A stretch of DNA of 64,000 nucleotides from Leeuwenhoekiella polynyae (GTDB lineage: Bacteria > Bacteroidota > Bacteroidia > Flavobacteriales > Flavobacteriaceae): NCBI RefSeq assembly GCF_004104075.1, contig NZ_QOVK01000009.1, forward strand, positions 1 through 64,000. The letters run 5' to 3'. A program made the position numbers and the translations under genes. How positions within the stretch are numbered: position 1 is the first letter of the stretch; each line of letters begins with the position of its first letter. The notes under the pieces were generated by a model. That model did no database searches. It worked only from the letters and a program-made list of their open reading frames with translations, and had not been told where the DNA came from. Positions 26,679-35,573 of the stretch are shown here, in pieces.

Positions 26679-27242
26679 ATGTCACTTGATTACGATGGAA
26701 TAGAAGGCCTGGTTTATCTTGGTAAAGGCTCAGAAAATTATCAACAATTAGTTTATGCATCATCGCTTTATGGAACATTCTTCACTGTTTATGGAAATTT
26801 TCAAGTCGAAGATAATGGTTCAGATGGTTTAAAAATAGCCAAGGCTACTTTTAGCTTGGTGAATTATAAAGGAATACTAGACATTGGTTTGCGCAAGGTT
26901 AAGTTCAACAAGGAACGTCAAGAATGTGAATTAAAACTTCAGGCACTTAAAAAAAATAAGGAATGTACCTTAGAAAATTTTGTAATTGATCCTACAGAAA
27001 ATCTGAGGTTTATAAGAAACTTATCTAAAGTTTCTAGCAAAGAAAAATATATTCACGATGATGAGTTTTATTACAGAGATGGGGATTTTAAGATGAACAA
27101 ACCCCCTTATGACTTACTCAATAACGACAACTGTGGTGATATCGAGAAATGCATACAAAGTAAAGTTCCTTACGAACTTGACGCAATAGATAAAGCTCCC
27201 GGCGCACGCTGTATGCTCTCAGAACTTAAAGTTTTGATTTAA
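26679..27242 (+). CDS. Hypothetical protein coupled to sensor kinase
   Basis: 187 residues, no signal peptide or membrane helix, mixed alpha/beta, with four cysteines in the C-terminal half (ECTLENF, NCGDIEKC, ARCMLSEL). No family recognised. Its stop overlaps the kinase ATG as TAATG, so its product is probably made together with the kinase and may be a regulator or cargo of that system. Confidence 0.6.
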   Translation: MSLDYDGIEGLVYLGKGSENYQQLVYASSLYGTFFTVYGNFQVEDNGSDGLKIAKATFSLVNYKGILDIGLRKVKFNKERQECELKLQALKKNKECTLENFVIDPTENLRFIRNLSKVSSKEKYIHDDEFYYRDGDFKMNKPPYDLLNNDNCGDIEKCIQSKVPYELDAIDKAPGARCMLSELKVLI

Positions 27243-29104
27243 TGGTTCGTTTGCTGTCTAAACTTCTTTGCTTTCTAGTTTTTAGCTTTTCGTTTGGGCA
27301 GCAAACAGACTTTTCGGATTTTGATGCCTATTTTCAGTATTTAAAAGAACTCGAAAATCAGCATGCAGTTGAGCAATTACAAACCATTGCCGATACTACG
27401 TATGCCATACCGCTTAAAACTTTTGCACGTATTACGTATCAGGGATTTACCGGTGAGGCTGCAGAATATGCATCTCTTTGCCAAGAACGTAAAAGTGAAA
27501 ATCCTTTTTTAAATACCGTATATCTGCTCAATACGGGCTATTATGCATTTTACTTTTCGCAAGACCGCACAGCAGCCTACCCCTATTTTTATGCTGCTTT
27601 AAAAAGCGCCAATCGCACCAAATACAAACCGCTCCAAAGACGTTCACTGCGTGCTATTTTACAGTATTTTCATCACGAAATTGCCAGAAACAATAACAAT
27701 TATCAGGTTTTTTTAGATCACTATAAAAGTCTTATTAGTGATATTCATGATCAGGTTTACGTTCAGGTTTATGAGGTTATTTTTGATTCTTCTGTTTTGC
27801 ATGTGCAATCGGTCTATCACAAAAGAGCTGCGCAACTAGAGCTTTTAATTCCGCAGCTAGAGCCTAATTGTAAGCTCTTACCTAAGCTTTACTTAGAGAT
27901 TGCACTGTTTTATGAATTAACCGAAAACCTCAACAAATCTGCAGTTTATTATCAAAAGGTTTTTGATGAAGGAAAAGACATCCCGTATTACAACGACAAC
28001 CGGTTTTCGGCAATAACAAAACTGGCCTATCTGGAGCATTTACAAGGTAAGTCTGAATCTGCACTAGAAAAACTAAAAGAAGTCTCGTGTTGCTACAACC
28101 CGCAAGATTCCTTAAAAAATACCTTTTTTGTAGAATATTATCTCTCCAAATTTCACGAGGGTTTGAGCAATGATTCTTTAGCATTAGCGCATTATAAGTC
28201 GCACGTTGAAGCAGGTCACCAAATCAACTTTAGAGATAATTCTTTAGAAATATCAAGACTTCAGGTTGAATTAGAAACCGAAAAAAAAGCCAACGATTTA
28301 TTGCTTGAAAGACAAGCCAAAAAGCGCTTTCTCCTAATTACTTTAGGGCTTTTGGCGCTGCTTGTTATCTTAATTCTTATTGGCTATCTCGTATTAACAA
28401 ATAGCAAAAAACGTCGCAAACTGGCAGAGCAACAAAATGAATTGGAGAAAGAACGCGTAAAGAATCTTTTAAAAGAACAAGAGCTTACGAGTATTGATGC
28501 GATGATTGCCGGCCAGGAAAAAGAGCGCACCCGTATTGCCGGCGAATTACACGATGACCTTGGCGCTTTAATGACCAATTTGCGTTTGCATTTTGAATCC
28601 TTAAAGTCTTCGAGAGCTCCGCAGCTTTTTGACAAGACCGATGAACTCCTAAACGAAGCCTACCAAAAAGTACGAAGCATTGCTCACGCTAAAAATTCTG
28701 GGGTTATCGCCAATCAAGGTTTACTTAGAGCTGTAAAAGAACTCGCTCAAAAAGTCTCCCAACTAAACGGCCTGGAGATTGAAGTGGTACACCATGAGAT
28801 GACCAATAGATTAGAGAACAGCCTCGAACTCAGCATTTTTAGAATCATACAAGAATTGATTACAAATATCATCAAGCACGCTCAGGCGACCAGCGCAACA
28901 ATTCATCTTATCAATCACGGTGACAGCTTAAATATAATGATTGAAGATAATGGTGTTGGCTTTGAAACCCGGCACGTGCTTACACGCTCTTCGGGTATGG
29001 GAATAAGCAATATAGACCGCCGCGTAGAGCATTTAAATGGAAGCTTAACCCTAGAATCTGAACCCGGAAAAGGAACCACAGTTATACTAGATATACCGTT
29101 ATGA
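27242..29104 (+). CDS. Sensor histidine kinase, NarL-type (HisKA_3), with periplasmic helical repeats
   Basis: 620 residues. It has a signal peptide, then a ~340-residue periplasmic TPR-like helical-repeat domain with CC at about 281, a membrane helix (about 362-386), a coiled-coil linker, a HisKA_3 domain with the phospho-His in GELHDDLGA (about 438), and an HATPase_c domain with NIIKHA (N box), EDNGVGF and SGMGISNI. It pairs with the LuxR-type regulator by an ATGA overlap. The signal is unknown. Confidence 0.85.
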   Translation: MVRLLSKLLCFLVFSFSFGQQTDFSDFDAYFQYLKELENQHAVEQLQTIADTTYAIPLKTFARITYQGFTGEAAEYASLCQERKSENPFLNTVYLLNTGYYAFYFSQDRTAAYPYFYAALKSANRTKYKPLQRRSLRAILQYFHHEIARNNNNYQVFLDHYKSLISDIHDQVYVQVYEVIFDSSVLHVQSVYHKRAAQLELLIPQLEPNCKLLPKLYLEIALFYELTENLNKSAVYYQKVFDEGKDIPYYNDNRFSAITKLAYLEHLQGKSESALEKLKEVSCCYNPQDSLKNTFFVEYYLSKFHEGLSNDSLALAHYKSHVEAGHQINFRDNSLEISRLQVELETEKKANDLLLERQAKKRFLLITLGLLALLVILILIGYLVLTNSKKRRKLAEQQNELEKERVKNLLKEQELTSIDAMIAGQEKERTRIAGELHDDLGALMTNLRLHFESLKSSRAPQLFDKTDELLNEAYQKVRSIAHAKNSGVIANQGLLRAVKELAQKVSQLNGLEIEVVHHEMTNRLENSLELSIFRIIQELITNIIKHAQATSATIHLINHGDSLNIMIEDNGVGFETRHVLTRSSGMGISNIDRRVEHLNGSLTLESEPGKGTTVILDIPL

Positions 29105-29727
29105 TACGATTAGGAATAGGTGAAGATCATCAGTCATTAATAGATGGTATTCAATTACTCATACAGGAAGAATCACATATAGAATTGGTTTGCACGGCTA
29201 TTGATGGTGAAGAACTGGTTGAAACCGTACGCAAAAAACAGCCCGATGTGATCATCACAGACATACGCATGCCTAAAATGGATGGCATACAGGCAACGAA
29301 AATTATCAAAAGTGAATTTCCTGATATAGCGGTTATAGCCTTTACCATGTTTGACCAGAATGACGCTGTACAACAAATGCTTGATGCCGGTGCATCTGGA
29401 TATATTTTGAAGAATTCAAGTTTACAAACGCTTAAAAAAGCGATAGAAACGGTTGCTGCAGGAGAACGCTTTTTTGATTCGCAGATAGACCTCAATTTTA
29501 TGAATACAGCCAACAGCAGCACTTCAAAAAGTGGTTTACTTACTAAGCGTCAACTCGAGATCTTGAATCTGATTGCTCAGGGCAAAACCTCTCGGGAAAT
29601 CGCAGACGCGCTTTTTATAGGGGTTCATACGGTAGATACACATCGCAAAAACATGATGCGAATTCTAGAATTAAAAGGGAAAGGAGAATTGCTAAGGTAT
29701 GCACTCGATAAAAAATATGATTTTTAA
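29101..29727 (+). CDS. LuxR/NarL-family response regulator
   Basis: 208 residues. Receiver domain with acidic residues EDHQS and the phospho-Asp in VIITDIRMPKMDG (about 55), Thr in AFTMFDQ and Lys in GYILKNSS. The C-terminal LuxR-type helix-turn-helix covers about 143-205 (LTKRQLEILNLIAQGKTSREIADAL). Cognate regulator of the kinase just upstream. Confidence 0.9.
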   Translation: MIRLGIGEDHQSLIDGIQLLIQEESHIELVCTAIDGEELVETVRKKQPDVIITDIRMPKMDGIQATKIIKSEFPDIAVIAFTMFDQNDAVQQMLDAGASGYILKNSSLQTLKKAIETVAAGERFFDSQIDLNFMNTANSSTSKSGLLTKRQLEILNLIAQGKTSREIADALFIGVHTVDTHRKNMMRILELKGKGELLRYALDKKYDF

Positions 29728-29826
29728 AAATTCAGATTCTTCGTATCAATAACCGTATAATAACCCCCTGAATTTCAACAAATACCAGATATCAGGTATT
29801 TTCAAGAAACATCTATTCATTTAGTT

Positions 29827-30150
29827 TTGAATGCATTAACCATTAAAACTAGTCTCTTGAAAAACAAATTTTATATCAATGTACAGAGTTCGCTATCTCT
29901 GGTTTCAAAAGATAAAGAACGTACAAACCGCATCACAAATACGCTTACACTAGCTCCACGATTAGAAACCAAATGGTTTAGTGTCTATAGTCCCATACGT
30001 GTACAACAATATGATGGTTTTGCCTGGGGTTTTGGTCTTAGAGCAGGCCCGCTGACTGTAGGTTCAGCTTCCGCAATTACCAATTTGATATCCTCAAACT
30101 CTAAAGCTGCAGACGTCTATTTAGGCTTAAAAATTCCTATTTATCAATAA
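29827..30150 (+). pseudogene. C-terminal remnant of a DUF5723-family outer-membrane protein
   Basis: 107 codons, reading from a TTG or without a proper start. The C-terminal half (ETKWFSVYSPIRV, GFGLRAGPLTVGSASAIT, KAADVYLGLKIPIY) matches the end of DUF5723 proteins, which are normally >400 residues with a signal peptide and a long barrel region. Everything upstream is missing, so this is the tail of a deleted gene. It is followed by an intact terminator, as expected for a leftover 3' end. Confidence 0.65.
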
Positions 30151-30183
30151 GACCCTATTTATTTGAATCAGCCATTCATTTAG

Positions 30184-30214
30184 AAAACGCTTCAGATATA
30201 CTGGAGCGTTTTTT
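30184..30214 (+). terminator. Rho-independent terminator after the DUF5723 remnant
   Basis: A stem AACGCTTCAG / CTGGAGCGTT (one wobble pair, loop ATATA) is followed by TTTTTT. Confidence 0.75.
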
Positions 30215-30245
30215 ATTTCTACCTTTACCGTCTAATCTTTTGTAT

Positions 30246-30560
30246 ATGGCTTTATCTAACAACGACATCTTTAAAAAATTGCGTGTAGCACTTAAACTGC
30301 GGGATGACGATATCGTAAAAATTTGTGCTTTAGTAGATTTTGCAGTGACTAAAAGTGAACTGGGTGCCATATTCAGAAAAGAAGACCACCCAAAATATGT
30401 AGAATGCGGCGATCAATTTCTTCGGAATTTTCTTAACGGACTCGTCATTCATATGCGCGGTCCTATGCCTGAAAAAAAAGCCGGTAAACCGACCCTTAAA
30501 AAAGACGGGGATAAAAAGAAAAATAGTAAGAAGAAAGACTCTTCTAATAAAGCAGATTAA
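30246..30560 (+). CDS. DUF1456 (YehS-like) protein
   Basis: 104 residues from the ATG at 30246 (MALSNNDIF); a TTG upstream is possible. Contains the two DUF1456 helical repeats (NDIFKKLRVALKLRDDDIVKI and ECGDQFLRNFLNGLVI). The Lys-rich tail (KKNSKKKDSS) is unstructured. Function unknown. Ends convergent to, and overlapping by 4 bp, the next nuclease gene. Confidence 0.85.
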   Translation: MALSNNDIFKKLRVALKLRDDDIVKICALVDFAVTKSELGAIFRKEDHPKYVECGDQFLRNFLNGLVIHMRGPMPEKKAGKPTLKKDGDKKKNSKKKDSSNKAD

Positions 30561-31504
30561 TCCTCCAGTTTAAAAATCGTATATACCGGAAAGTGATCAC
30601 TCAAACCGCCCAGATACTTATCTCCGGCGTATGTACGTAGCGGATTACCGCGATACTTTCCTTCTCGTTCTTTTAAATACTCCGGATTGTAAATCGCTGA
30701 TTTCTCATATTCAATGGGATTGTCATAAGCCTTCATCCAGTTGGGTGAAAGAATGATCTGATCAAACAAATACCAATCACCTCGATGGGTTAACGACCCG
30801 GCATAACGCGTTAATAAAAATACCATAGGATTGTAAAAATCAGTAGAAACCAAATGATCGCGAACTGAAATACTCTGCGGATCATCATTAAAATCACCCA
30901 TAATGATGATTCTCGCTTCCGGCTCTTTTGTCTGAATTTCTGTAATAATTTCCCGATTGCGTTTTGCTGCGGCAATACGCTTAGGCTCTGAAATCGCAAC
31001 ACCCTCTCCACGAGAAGGCCAGTGATTTACTAAAATATATACCTGCTCCCCTTTAAGCAATCCGGATACATACAAAATATCTCGGGTATAATCGCGCACG
31101 CCCTGAGCCGTATTGATGTGTAACGAGTAGCTTCGGGTTTCTAAGACTTCAAAAAGCTGCGTGTCATAGAGCAAAGCAGTATCTATACCGCGTTCATCAG
31201 GAGAGTTGTGGTGCACAAAATCATAATTTAAACCTTGTAAAGCTTCGGTTTGCAGCAGGTCATTCAGTGTTTTTTTGTTTTCTACTTCAGCAACTCCTAC
31301 CAGCGCCGGACTTATACCCGTTTCCTCTTTTCCAATTTCAGCAATAACGCCTCCAAGACCTTTTATTTTTTTCGCGTAGCGCGAAGCATCCCAGTTAAGA
31401 GCTCCTTGTGGAGTAAAATCATGATCCAGAATATTAGGATCATTAATGGTGTCAAAGAGATTTTCTAAATTGTAAAAGGCAACGCAGATTTTATTTTGAG
31501 GCAT
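30557..31504 (-). CDS. Endonuclease/exonuclease/phosphatase family protein (second copy, no signal peptide)
   Basis: 315 residues. A paralogue of the secreted nuclease at 20468-21532 with the same motifs: FYNLENLFDT, GVAEVEN, NHWPSRG, GDFNDDP, LFDQI, SDHFPV. It starts directly at the catalytic domain (MPQNKICVAFYNLEN) with no signal peptide, so it is predicted to be cytoplasmic. Substrate unknown. Transcribed divergently from hflX. Confidence 0.85.
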   Translation of the reverse strand: MPQNKICVAFYNLENLFDTINDPNILDHDFTPQGALNWDASRYAKKIKGLGGVIAEIGKEETGISPALVGVAEVENKKTLNDLLQTEALQGLNYDFVHHNSPDERGIDTALLYDTQLFEVLETRSYSLHINTAQGVRDYTRDILYVSGLLKGEQVYILVNHWPSRGEGVAISEPKRIAAAKRNREIITEIQTKEPEARIIIMGDFNDDPQSISVRDHLVSTDFYNPMVFLLTRYAGSLTHRGDWYLFDQIILSPNWMKAYDNPIEYEKSAIYNPEYLKEREGKYRGNPLRTYAGDKYLGGLSDHFPVYTIFKLED

Positions 31505-31555
31505 TATTTAGTTTTAAGGCTAAGCAATTTAAGAAACCCTTAGCTTCTAAATCCT

Positions 31556-31563
31556 TATCTTTG
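31556..31563 (+). promoter_or_regulatory. -7 promoter element for hflX
   Basis: TATCTTTG matches TAnnTTTG exactly, 16 bp before the ATG at 31580, giving a very short leader. Confidence 0.5.
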
Positions 31564-31579
31564 CAGCTTACTTTTATTT

Positions 31580-32806
31580 ATGATTGAAGAGAATAAAATA
31601 GAATATGAAAAAACCGTATTAATCGGTTTGATTACGCAGTTTCAGGACGAAGAAAAAGCTACAGAATATCTGGATGAACTGGAGTTTCTGGCGTATACCG
31701 CAGGGGGTGAAGTATTGAAACGCTACACTCAAAAAATGGACACGCCAAACCCGAAAACTTTTATAGGCACCGGGAAGATGGAGGAGGTACGCGCTTATGT
31801 TGACCAATACGAGGTAGGTACTGCTATTTTTGATGATGAATTGAGCCCGGCACAACAAAAAAACATTGAAAAAATACTGAAGTGTAAGGTTATAGACCGT
31901 ACCAACTTAATCCTTGACATCTTTGCGCAACGTGCACAAACCAGTTATGCCCGCACTCAGGTAGAACTGGCGCAGTATGAATATTTATTGCCCAGACTTG
32001 CCGGTATGTGGACACACTTAGAGCGGCAACGTGGGGGGATCGGAATGCGGGGACCTGGTGAAACAGAGATTGAGACCGATAGACGTATTGTACGCGACCG
32101 TATCACTTTACTTAAAAAGAAACTTGAGAAAATAGATAAGCAACAGGCTGTACAACGCGGAAATCGTGGAGCATTAGTGCGTGTTGCCCTTGTGGGGTAC
32201 ACCAACGTGGGTAAATCTACCTTGATGAATACCATAAGTAAAAGTGAAGTTTTTGCCGAAAACAAACTCTTTGCAACTCTGGACACCACCGTTAGAAAAG
32301 TGGTTATACGCAATCTGCCTTTCCTTTTGAGTGATACAGTAGGATTTATTAGAAAATTGCCTACACAGCTGGTAGAATCGTTTAAAAGTACCTTAGACGA
32401 GGTACGCGAGGCCGATTTGCTCTTGCATGTGGTAGATATTTCGCATCCACAGTTTGAAGATCATATTGCTTCTGTAAATCAGATTATGGATGAAATAGGA
32501 GGTTCTGACAAGCCGATGCTGATGGTATTCAATAAAATTGATGCCTATACCCATAAAACCATTGATGATGATGATTTAGTAACCCAACGTACTGAAGAGC
32601 ATTTTACTCTCGAAGAATGGGAGCGCACCTGGATGTCTCGTATGGATGGTGATGCAATCTTTATTTCGGCATTAAACAAAGACAATATGGAAGCTTTCCG
32701 CAAAAAGGTTTATGAACGTGTGCGTGAGATTCACATTACCCGTTTCCCGTATAACAACTTTTTATATCCGGAATATGACTTGTATACCGGTGAGGAAGAA
32801 GAATAA
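31580..32806 (+). CDS. hflX: GTPase HflX
   Basis: 408 residues, typical length. The N-terminal HflX domain (GTGKMEEV, IFDDELSPAQQKN) is followed by the glycine-rich linker GGIGMRGPGETEIETD. The G domain has G1 GYTNVGKST (about 206), G3 DTVGFI, and G4 in the form NKID. HflX binds ribosomes and splits stalled 70S particles. It has its own promoter and terminator. Confidence 0.95.
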   Translation: MIEENKIEYEKTVLIGLITQFQDEEKATEYLDELEFLAYTAGGEVLKRYTQKMDTPNPKTFIGTGKMEEVRAYVDQYEVGTAIFDDELSPAQQKNIEKILKCKVIDRTNLILDIFAQRAQTSYARTQVELAQYEYLLPRLAGMWTHLERQRGGIGMRGPGETEIETDRRIVRDRITLLKKKLEKIDKQQAVQRGNRGALVRVALVGYTNVGKSTLMNTISKSEVFAENKLFATLDTTVRKVVIRNLPFLLSDTVGFIRKLPTQLVESFKSTLDEVREADLLLHVVDISHPQFEDHIASVNQIMDEIGGSDKPMLMVFNKIDAYTHKTIDDDDLVTQRTEEHFTLEEWERTWMSRMDGDAIFISALNKDNMEAFRKKVYERVREIHITRFPYNNFLYPEYDLYTGEEEE

Positions 32807-32824
32807 CTCAAACGTATTGAATAG

Positions 32825-32862
32825 AAAAAGTCCGATACAGTGCAGTATCGGACTTTTTTTTA
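32825..32862 (+). terminator. Rho-independent terminator of hflX
   Basis: A perfect stem AAGTCCGATAC / GTATCGGACTT with loop AGTGCA is followed by an uninterrupted T-run. The A-run on the other side may also serve the convergent DUF3078 gene. Confidence 0.9.
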
Positions 32863-32889
32863 TGATTGCAATAATTGGAAATCTCTTAC

Positions 32890-33837
32890 TTAGAATGAAT
32901 ACGTCAGTCCTAATAAATAATACGATTGTAATTGGCTGTCTAGATTATCAAAGTTAGGTTCTGTACCCACGCTACCGTTATCTACAAACTCAGCTAATTG
33001 GTAGTCTAAATTTTCTTGCTTGTTTCCTCTTAAACCAAACTCAAAACCAACCCCAATATTATTGAAGAGTTTATAGTTGAATGAATTGATCCAGGTAAAG
33101 TTTGAGTAGTCACTACTCTTATAACTTTGGAAAGCTGAGAGGTTAGATTTAAAAGCTATTTTACCGATCTGACGGGTGTAATCTGCAACGATCTTAGCTC
33201 CTAAAGAAGATTCAAAAACTGAATCTTCGCTGCTAAAAACAAAGTTATAGTTTAAAGGATGCACCACAACTGTAAGGTTATTTATAGGAGTCCACGTCAT
33301 ACCCACACCCACATCAAGATATCCCGGATCATTAAAGTTATCAAGAATCGTAGTACGGTATTCCCCTAAGGTAGAAACGGCAAGCTTTTCAGATAACTTG
33401 TAACCGTATAAAGAGGTTATATTAAAAACATCTGTCGCGTTGCGGAAACTGTCGTCGTCTGTAGGATCGTCACGATCGTCAAACTTCACCCAACCCAGAT
33501 TCAGATTTAATGCATTTCTCCAGAAATAGTTATCTGCTTTCTTATTTGCGAATGCATTTACAGTGGCACCAACAGTTGCAGAAGAAACGTTAGGATTCCC
33601 TTGAGAATACCAACTATTAAACCAGCTAAAGTTTGCGCCTACGGTACCAAACGCACCAAATTTCCAACCTGGAAGATTATCTATTTGAGATTGCAATGAT
33701 TTTACTTCTTTTTGAAGTTTTGCAATTTCAGCTTTTTTAGGAGCCATCTCTTCTTTTAATTCTTCTTCAGTTTTATCCTGAGCATATACAGCAGTTAGTG
33801 TACATGTCATCAAGAAAACAAATAGTAATTTTTTCAT
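32890..33837 (-). CDS. DUF3078 secreted protein (probable outer-membrane barrel)
   Basis: 315 residues from the ATG at 33837 (MKKLLFVFLMTCTLTAVYAQ, a clean signal peptide; the earlier ATG adds only 8 residues). A short coiled coil (about 20-55) leads into a beta-rich domain with amphipathic strands ending in YYLLGLTYSF, an outer-membrane-like terminal strand. This is the DUF3078 architecture common downstream of SUF loci in Flavobacteria. Function unknown. Confidence 0.8.
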   Translation of the reverse strand: MKKLLFVFLMTCTLTAVYAQDKTEEELKEEMAPKKAEIAKLQKEVKSLQSQIDNLPGWKFGAFGTVGANFSWFNSWYSQGNPNVSSATVGATVNAFANKKADNYFWRNALNLNLGWVKFDDRDDPTDDDSFRNATDVFNITSLYGYKLSEKLAVSTLGEYRTTILDNFNDPGYLDVGVGMTWTPINNLTVVVHPLNYNFVFSSEDSVFESSLGAKIVADYTRQIGKIAFKSNLSAFQSYKSSDYSNFTWINSFNYKLFNNIGVGFEFGLRGNKQENLDYQLAEFVDNGSVGTEPNFDNLDSQLQSYYLLGLTYSF

Positions 33838-33921
33838 AGTTCTGTTTGTTGCTTTCGGCAAAGATAATTAACCGTCATTTTTTAAACAGGCGTAAATACT
33901 AAGAAAAATAAGATTTATTAA

Positions 33922-34428
33922 TTATTTGTTCGTTTTAAAAAGCGGAACAGAAGAGCAAGCCTCTCCAAACATCAGGCTTTTAACTACGGGTTGTAGTTTT
34001 TGAGTCAATAAAATATAGGCGTTTTGAGGTACCGGTTTATTAGAACAACCTTTAACAATCACATACTCATTTTCATAACCTGACACCTCCAATTGTTGAA
34101 TAACTTCAGTATATAAAACGGTCTCTAAATCAGTAAGTGAGCCTACAATTATTTTTTTTGCAACAGATTGTAAATAAGTAGTTACAAGCATATAAGCCCA
34201 GGCAGGCACAATAGCATCTGTGCTGCATTGAAGCGCAACATAAGAATCCTCATAAACAGACCAGTCAAAGTTTTTTAAGCTTTCGCGAAAGTCTTTTTCG
34301 CGCAAAATAAAACCTTCGGTAAGCCATTGAGCAATATCAATAGTTTCCCGTTTTCCGGCAGGATATAAATCCTCCAGATTAAAAGTTTTAAGCTTGCTGT
34401 TTGCTACTCTGTTTATGATTTCTTCCAT
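33922..34428 (-). CDS. DUF2480 family protein
   Basis: 168 residues, cytoplasmic. Matches DUF2480 (NRVANSKLKTFNLEDLYP at the start, AIVPAWAYMLV, CSNKPVPQNAY). The family is restricted to Bacteroidetes and consistently sits with suf genes, so a role in iron-sulphur biogenesis is inferred from context only. Confidence 0.85.
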   Translation of the reverse strand: MEEIINRVANSKLKTFNLEDLYPAGKRETIDIAQWLTEGFILREKDFRESLKNFDWSVYEDSYVALQCSTDAIVPAWAYMLVTTYLQSVAKKIIVGSLTDLETVLYTEVIQQLEVSGYENEYVIVKGCSNKPVPQNAYILLTQKLQPVVKSLMFGEACSSVPLFKTNK

Positions 34429-34445
34429 AAAAATAGATTAAAGGT

Positions 34446-34775
34446 TTAAAGCAGACCTAATTCTAATTTTGCTTCTTCACTCATAAGATCCTGCGTCCAG
34501 GGTGGATCAAAAGTAATCTCAACTTCACAGTCTTTTACCATATCTATGGTCTTAACCTTCTCCTCTACTTCTACAGGCAGCGTTTCTGCTACCGGGCAGT
34601 TAGGAGTGGTAAGTGTCATTAAGATTTTAGTCTCATAATCTTCATTTACAAACACATCATAAATAAGCCCAAGCTCATATATGTCTACCGGAATTTCCGG
34701 ATCGTAAATGGTTTTTAGTACGCGAACAACTTTTTCGCCTAACTCTTGTGTATCTATCTCTTTTGTATCGCTCAT
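34446..34775 (-). CDS. sufT: SufT-like MIP18/DUF59 Fe-S assembly protein
   Basis: 109 residues, a single DUF59 domain with YDPEIPVDIYELGLIY, the conserved Cys in TTPNCPVAETLP, and FDPPWTQDLM. It helps mature iron-sulphur proteins with the SufBCD scaffold. Located in the suf operon, 4 bp after the broken SdpI gene. Confidence 0.9.
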   Translation of the reverse strand: MSDTKEIDTQELGEKVVRVLKTIYDPEIPVDIYELGLIYDVFVNEDYETKILMTLTTPNCPVAETLPVEVEEKVKTIDMVKDCEVEITFDPPWTQDLMSEEAKLELGLL

Positions 34776-34779
34776 CGTT

Positions 34780-35139
34780 CTAATCTTTAGTGTTTTTGTC
34801 GATTGCTCGCTGTGTCCTTACAAACATATATATAATTCCGCCTGCTAAGATCATAAAGCTTAAGAATATAAAACTTCTTGACTCATCACCTTTTGGAATT
34901 ACAAATACTGAAATAGCCGCCAGAATTGTAAAAACAGCACCGACTTCTAACATGCGTAAGGAAGAATATTTTTGTGCAAAGTCCTAATTATCTTGATTTC
35001 TCATAGCCTTTACTGTACGGTAACCATAAAGAGGGTTGATTTTTTTAGGAGGAAACTTATACATAAAAACTGCTACAATTAGAAATACAATACCACTCAA
35101 CCCTATAGTTAAAATGAAGCTATTTTCTAAATTCATCAT
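34780..35139 (-). pseudogene. SdpI-family membrane protein interrupted by one in-frame amber codon
   Basis: Read through one stop, the frame gives a ~119-residue two- or three-helix SdpI-family protein: LENSFILTIGLSGIVFLIVA, the signature INPLYGYRTVKAMRNQDN, then a TAG at 34984-34986, then DFAQKYSSLRMLEVGAVFTIL in the same frame. The family has Trp (TGG) at this point (YRT...MKNQ..W.FAQ), so TAG is a single G-to-A change. The start overlaps the sufE stop (TAATG). The 57-residue downstream part has its own ATG at 34953. Either a recent pseudogene, read-through, or a sequencing error. Confidence 0.75.
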
Positions 35140-35573
35140 TAGTTTCCGGCTTTAGCCTGATAGGCTATTGCATATAGTTTAATCTGTTTAATCATACTCA
35201 CCAAACCATTTGCCCGGGTTGGCGAAAGATGTTCTTTAAGACCTATTTCGTCTATAAAAGAAGTATCTGCATCCAGAATTTCCTGAGGCGGTTGCCCAGA
35301 AAAAGAACGGATCAAAATTGCTATGATCCCCTTAGTAATAATCGCATCACTGTCTGCGGTGAACTCGATTTTATCGTCTTTAAGGTCAGCATGAACCCAC
35401 ACCTTACTTTGACATCCTTTAATGATGTACTCGTCTGTCTTGTACTTCTCATCAATAAGTGGTAACGATTTACCTAACTCAATCATGTATTCATAACGCT
35501 GCATCCAGTCGTCAAACATCTCAAACTCTTCAACTATCTCCTGTTGTATTTCTTGAATACTACTCATAATCAT
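35139..35573 (-). CDS. sufE: SufE-like Fe-S cluster sulphur acceptor
   Basis: 144 residues. The SufE fold is clear: a helical start (IQQEIVEEFEMFDDWMQRYEYMIELGK), YIIKGCQSKVWV with the sulphur-accepting Cys at about 53, and a C-terminal LSPTRANGLVSM motif. It takes persulphide from SufS. Its first ATG overlaps the upstream stop as TAATG. Confidence 0.9.
   Translation of the reverse strand: MIMSSIQEIQQEIVEEFEMFDDWMQRYEYMIELGKSLPLIDEKYKTDEYIIKGCQSKVWVHADLKDDKIEFTADSDAIITKGIIAILIRSFSGQPPQEILDADTSFIDEIGLKEHLSPTRANGLVSMIKQIKLYAIAYQAKAGN

Noticed and set aside
34790-34987. 65-residue plus-strand ORF
   Set aside because: It is antisense to the SdpI-family pseudogene whose family signature is clear on the minus strand.
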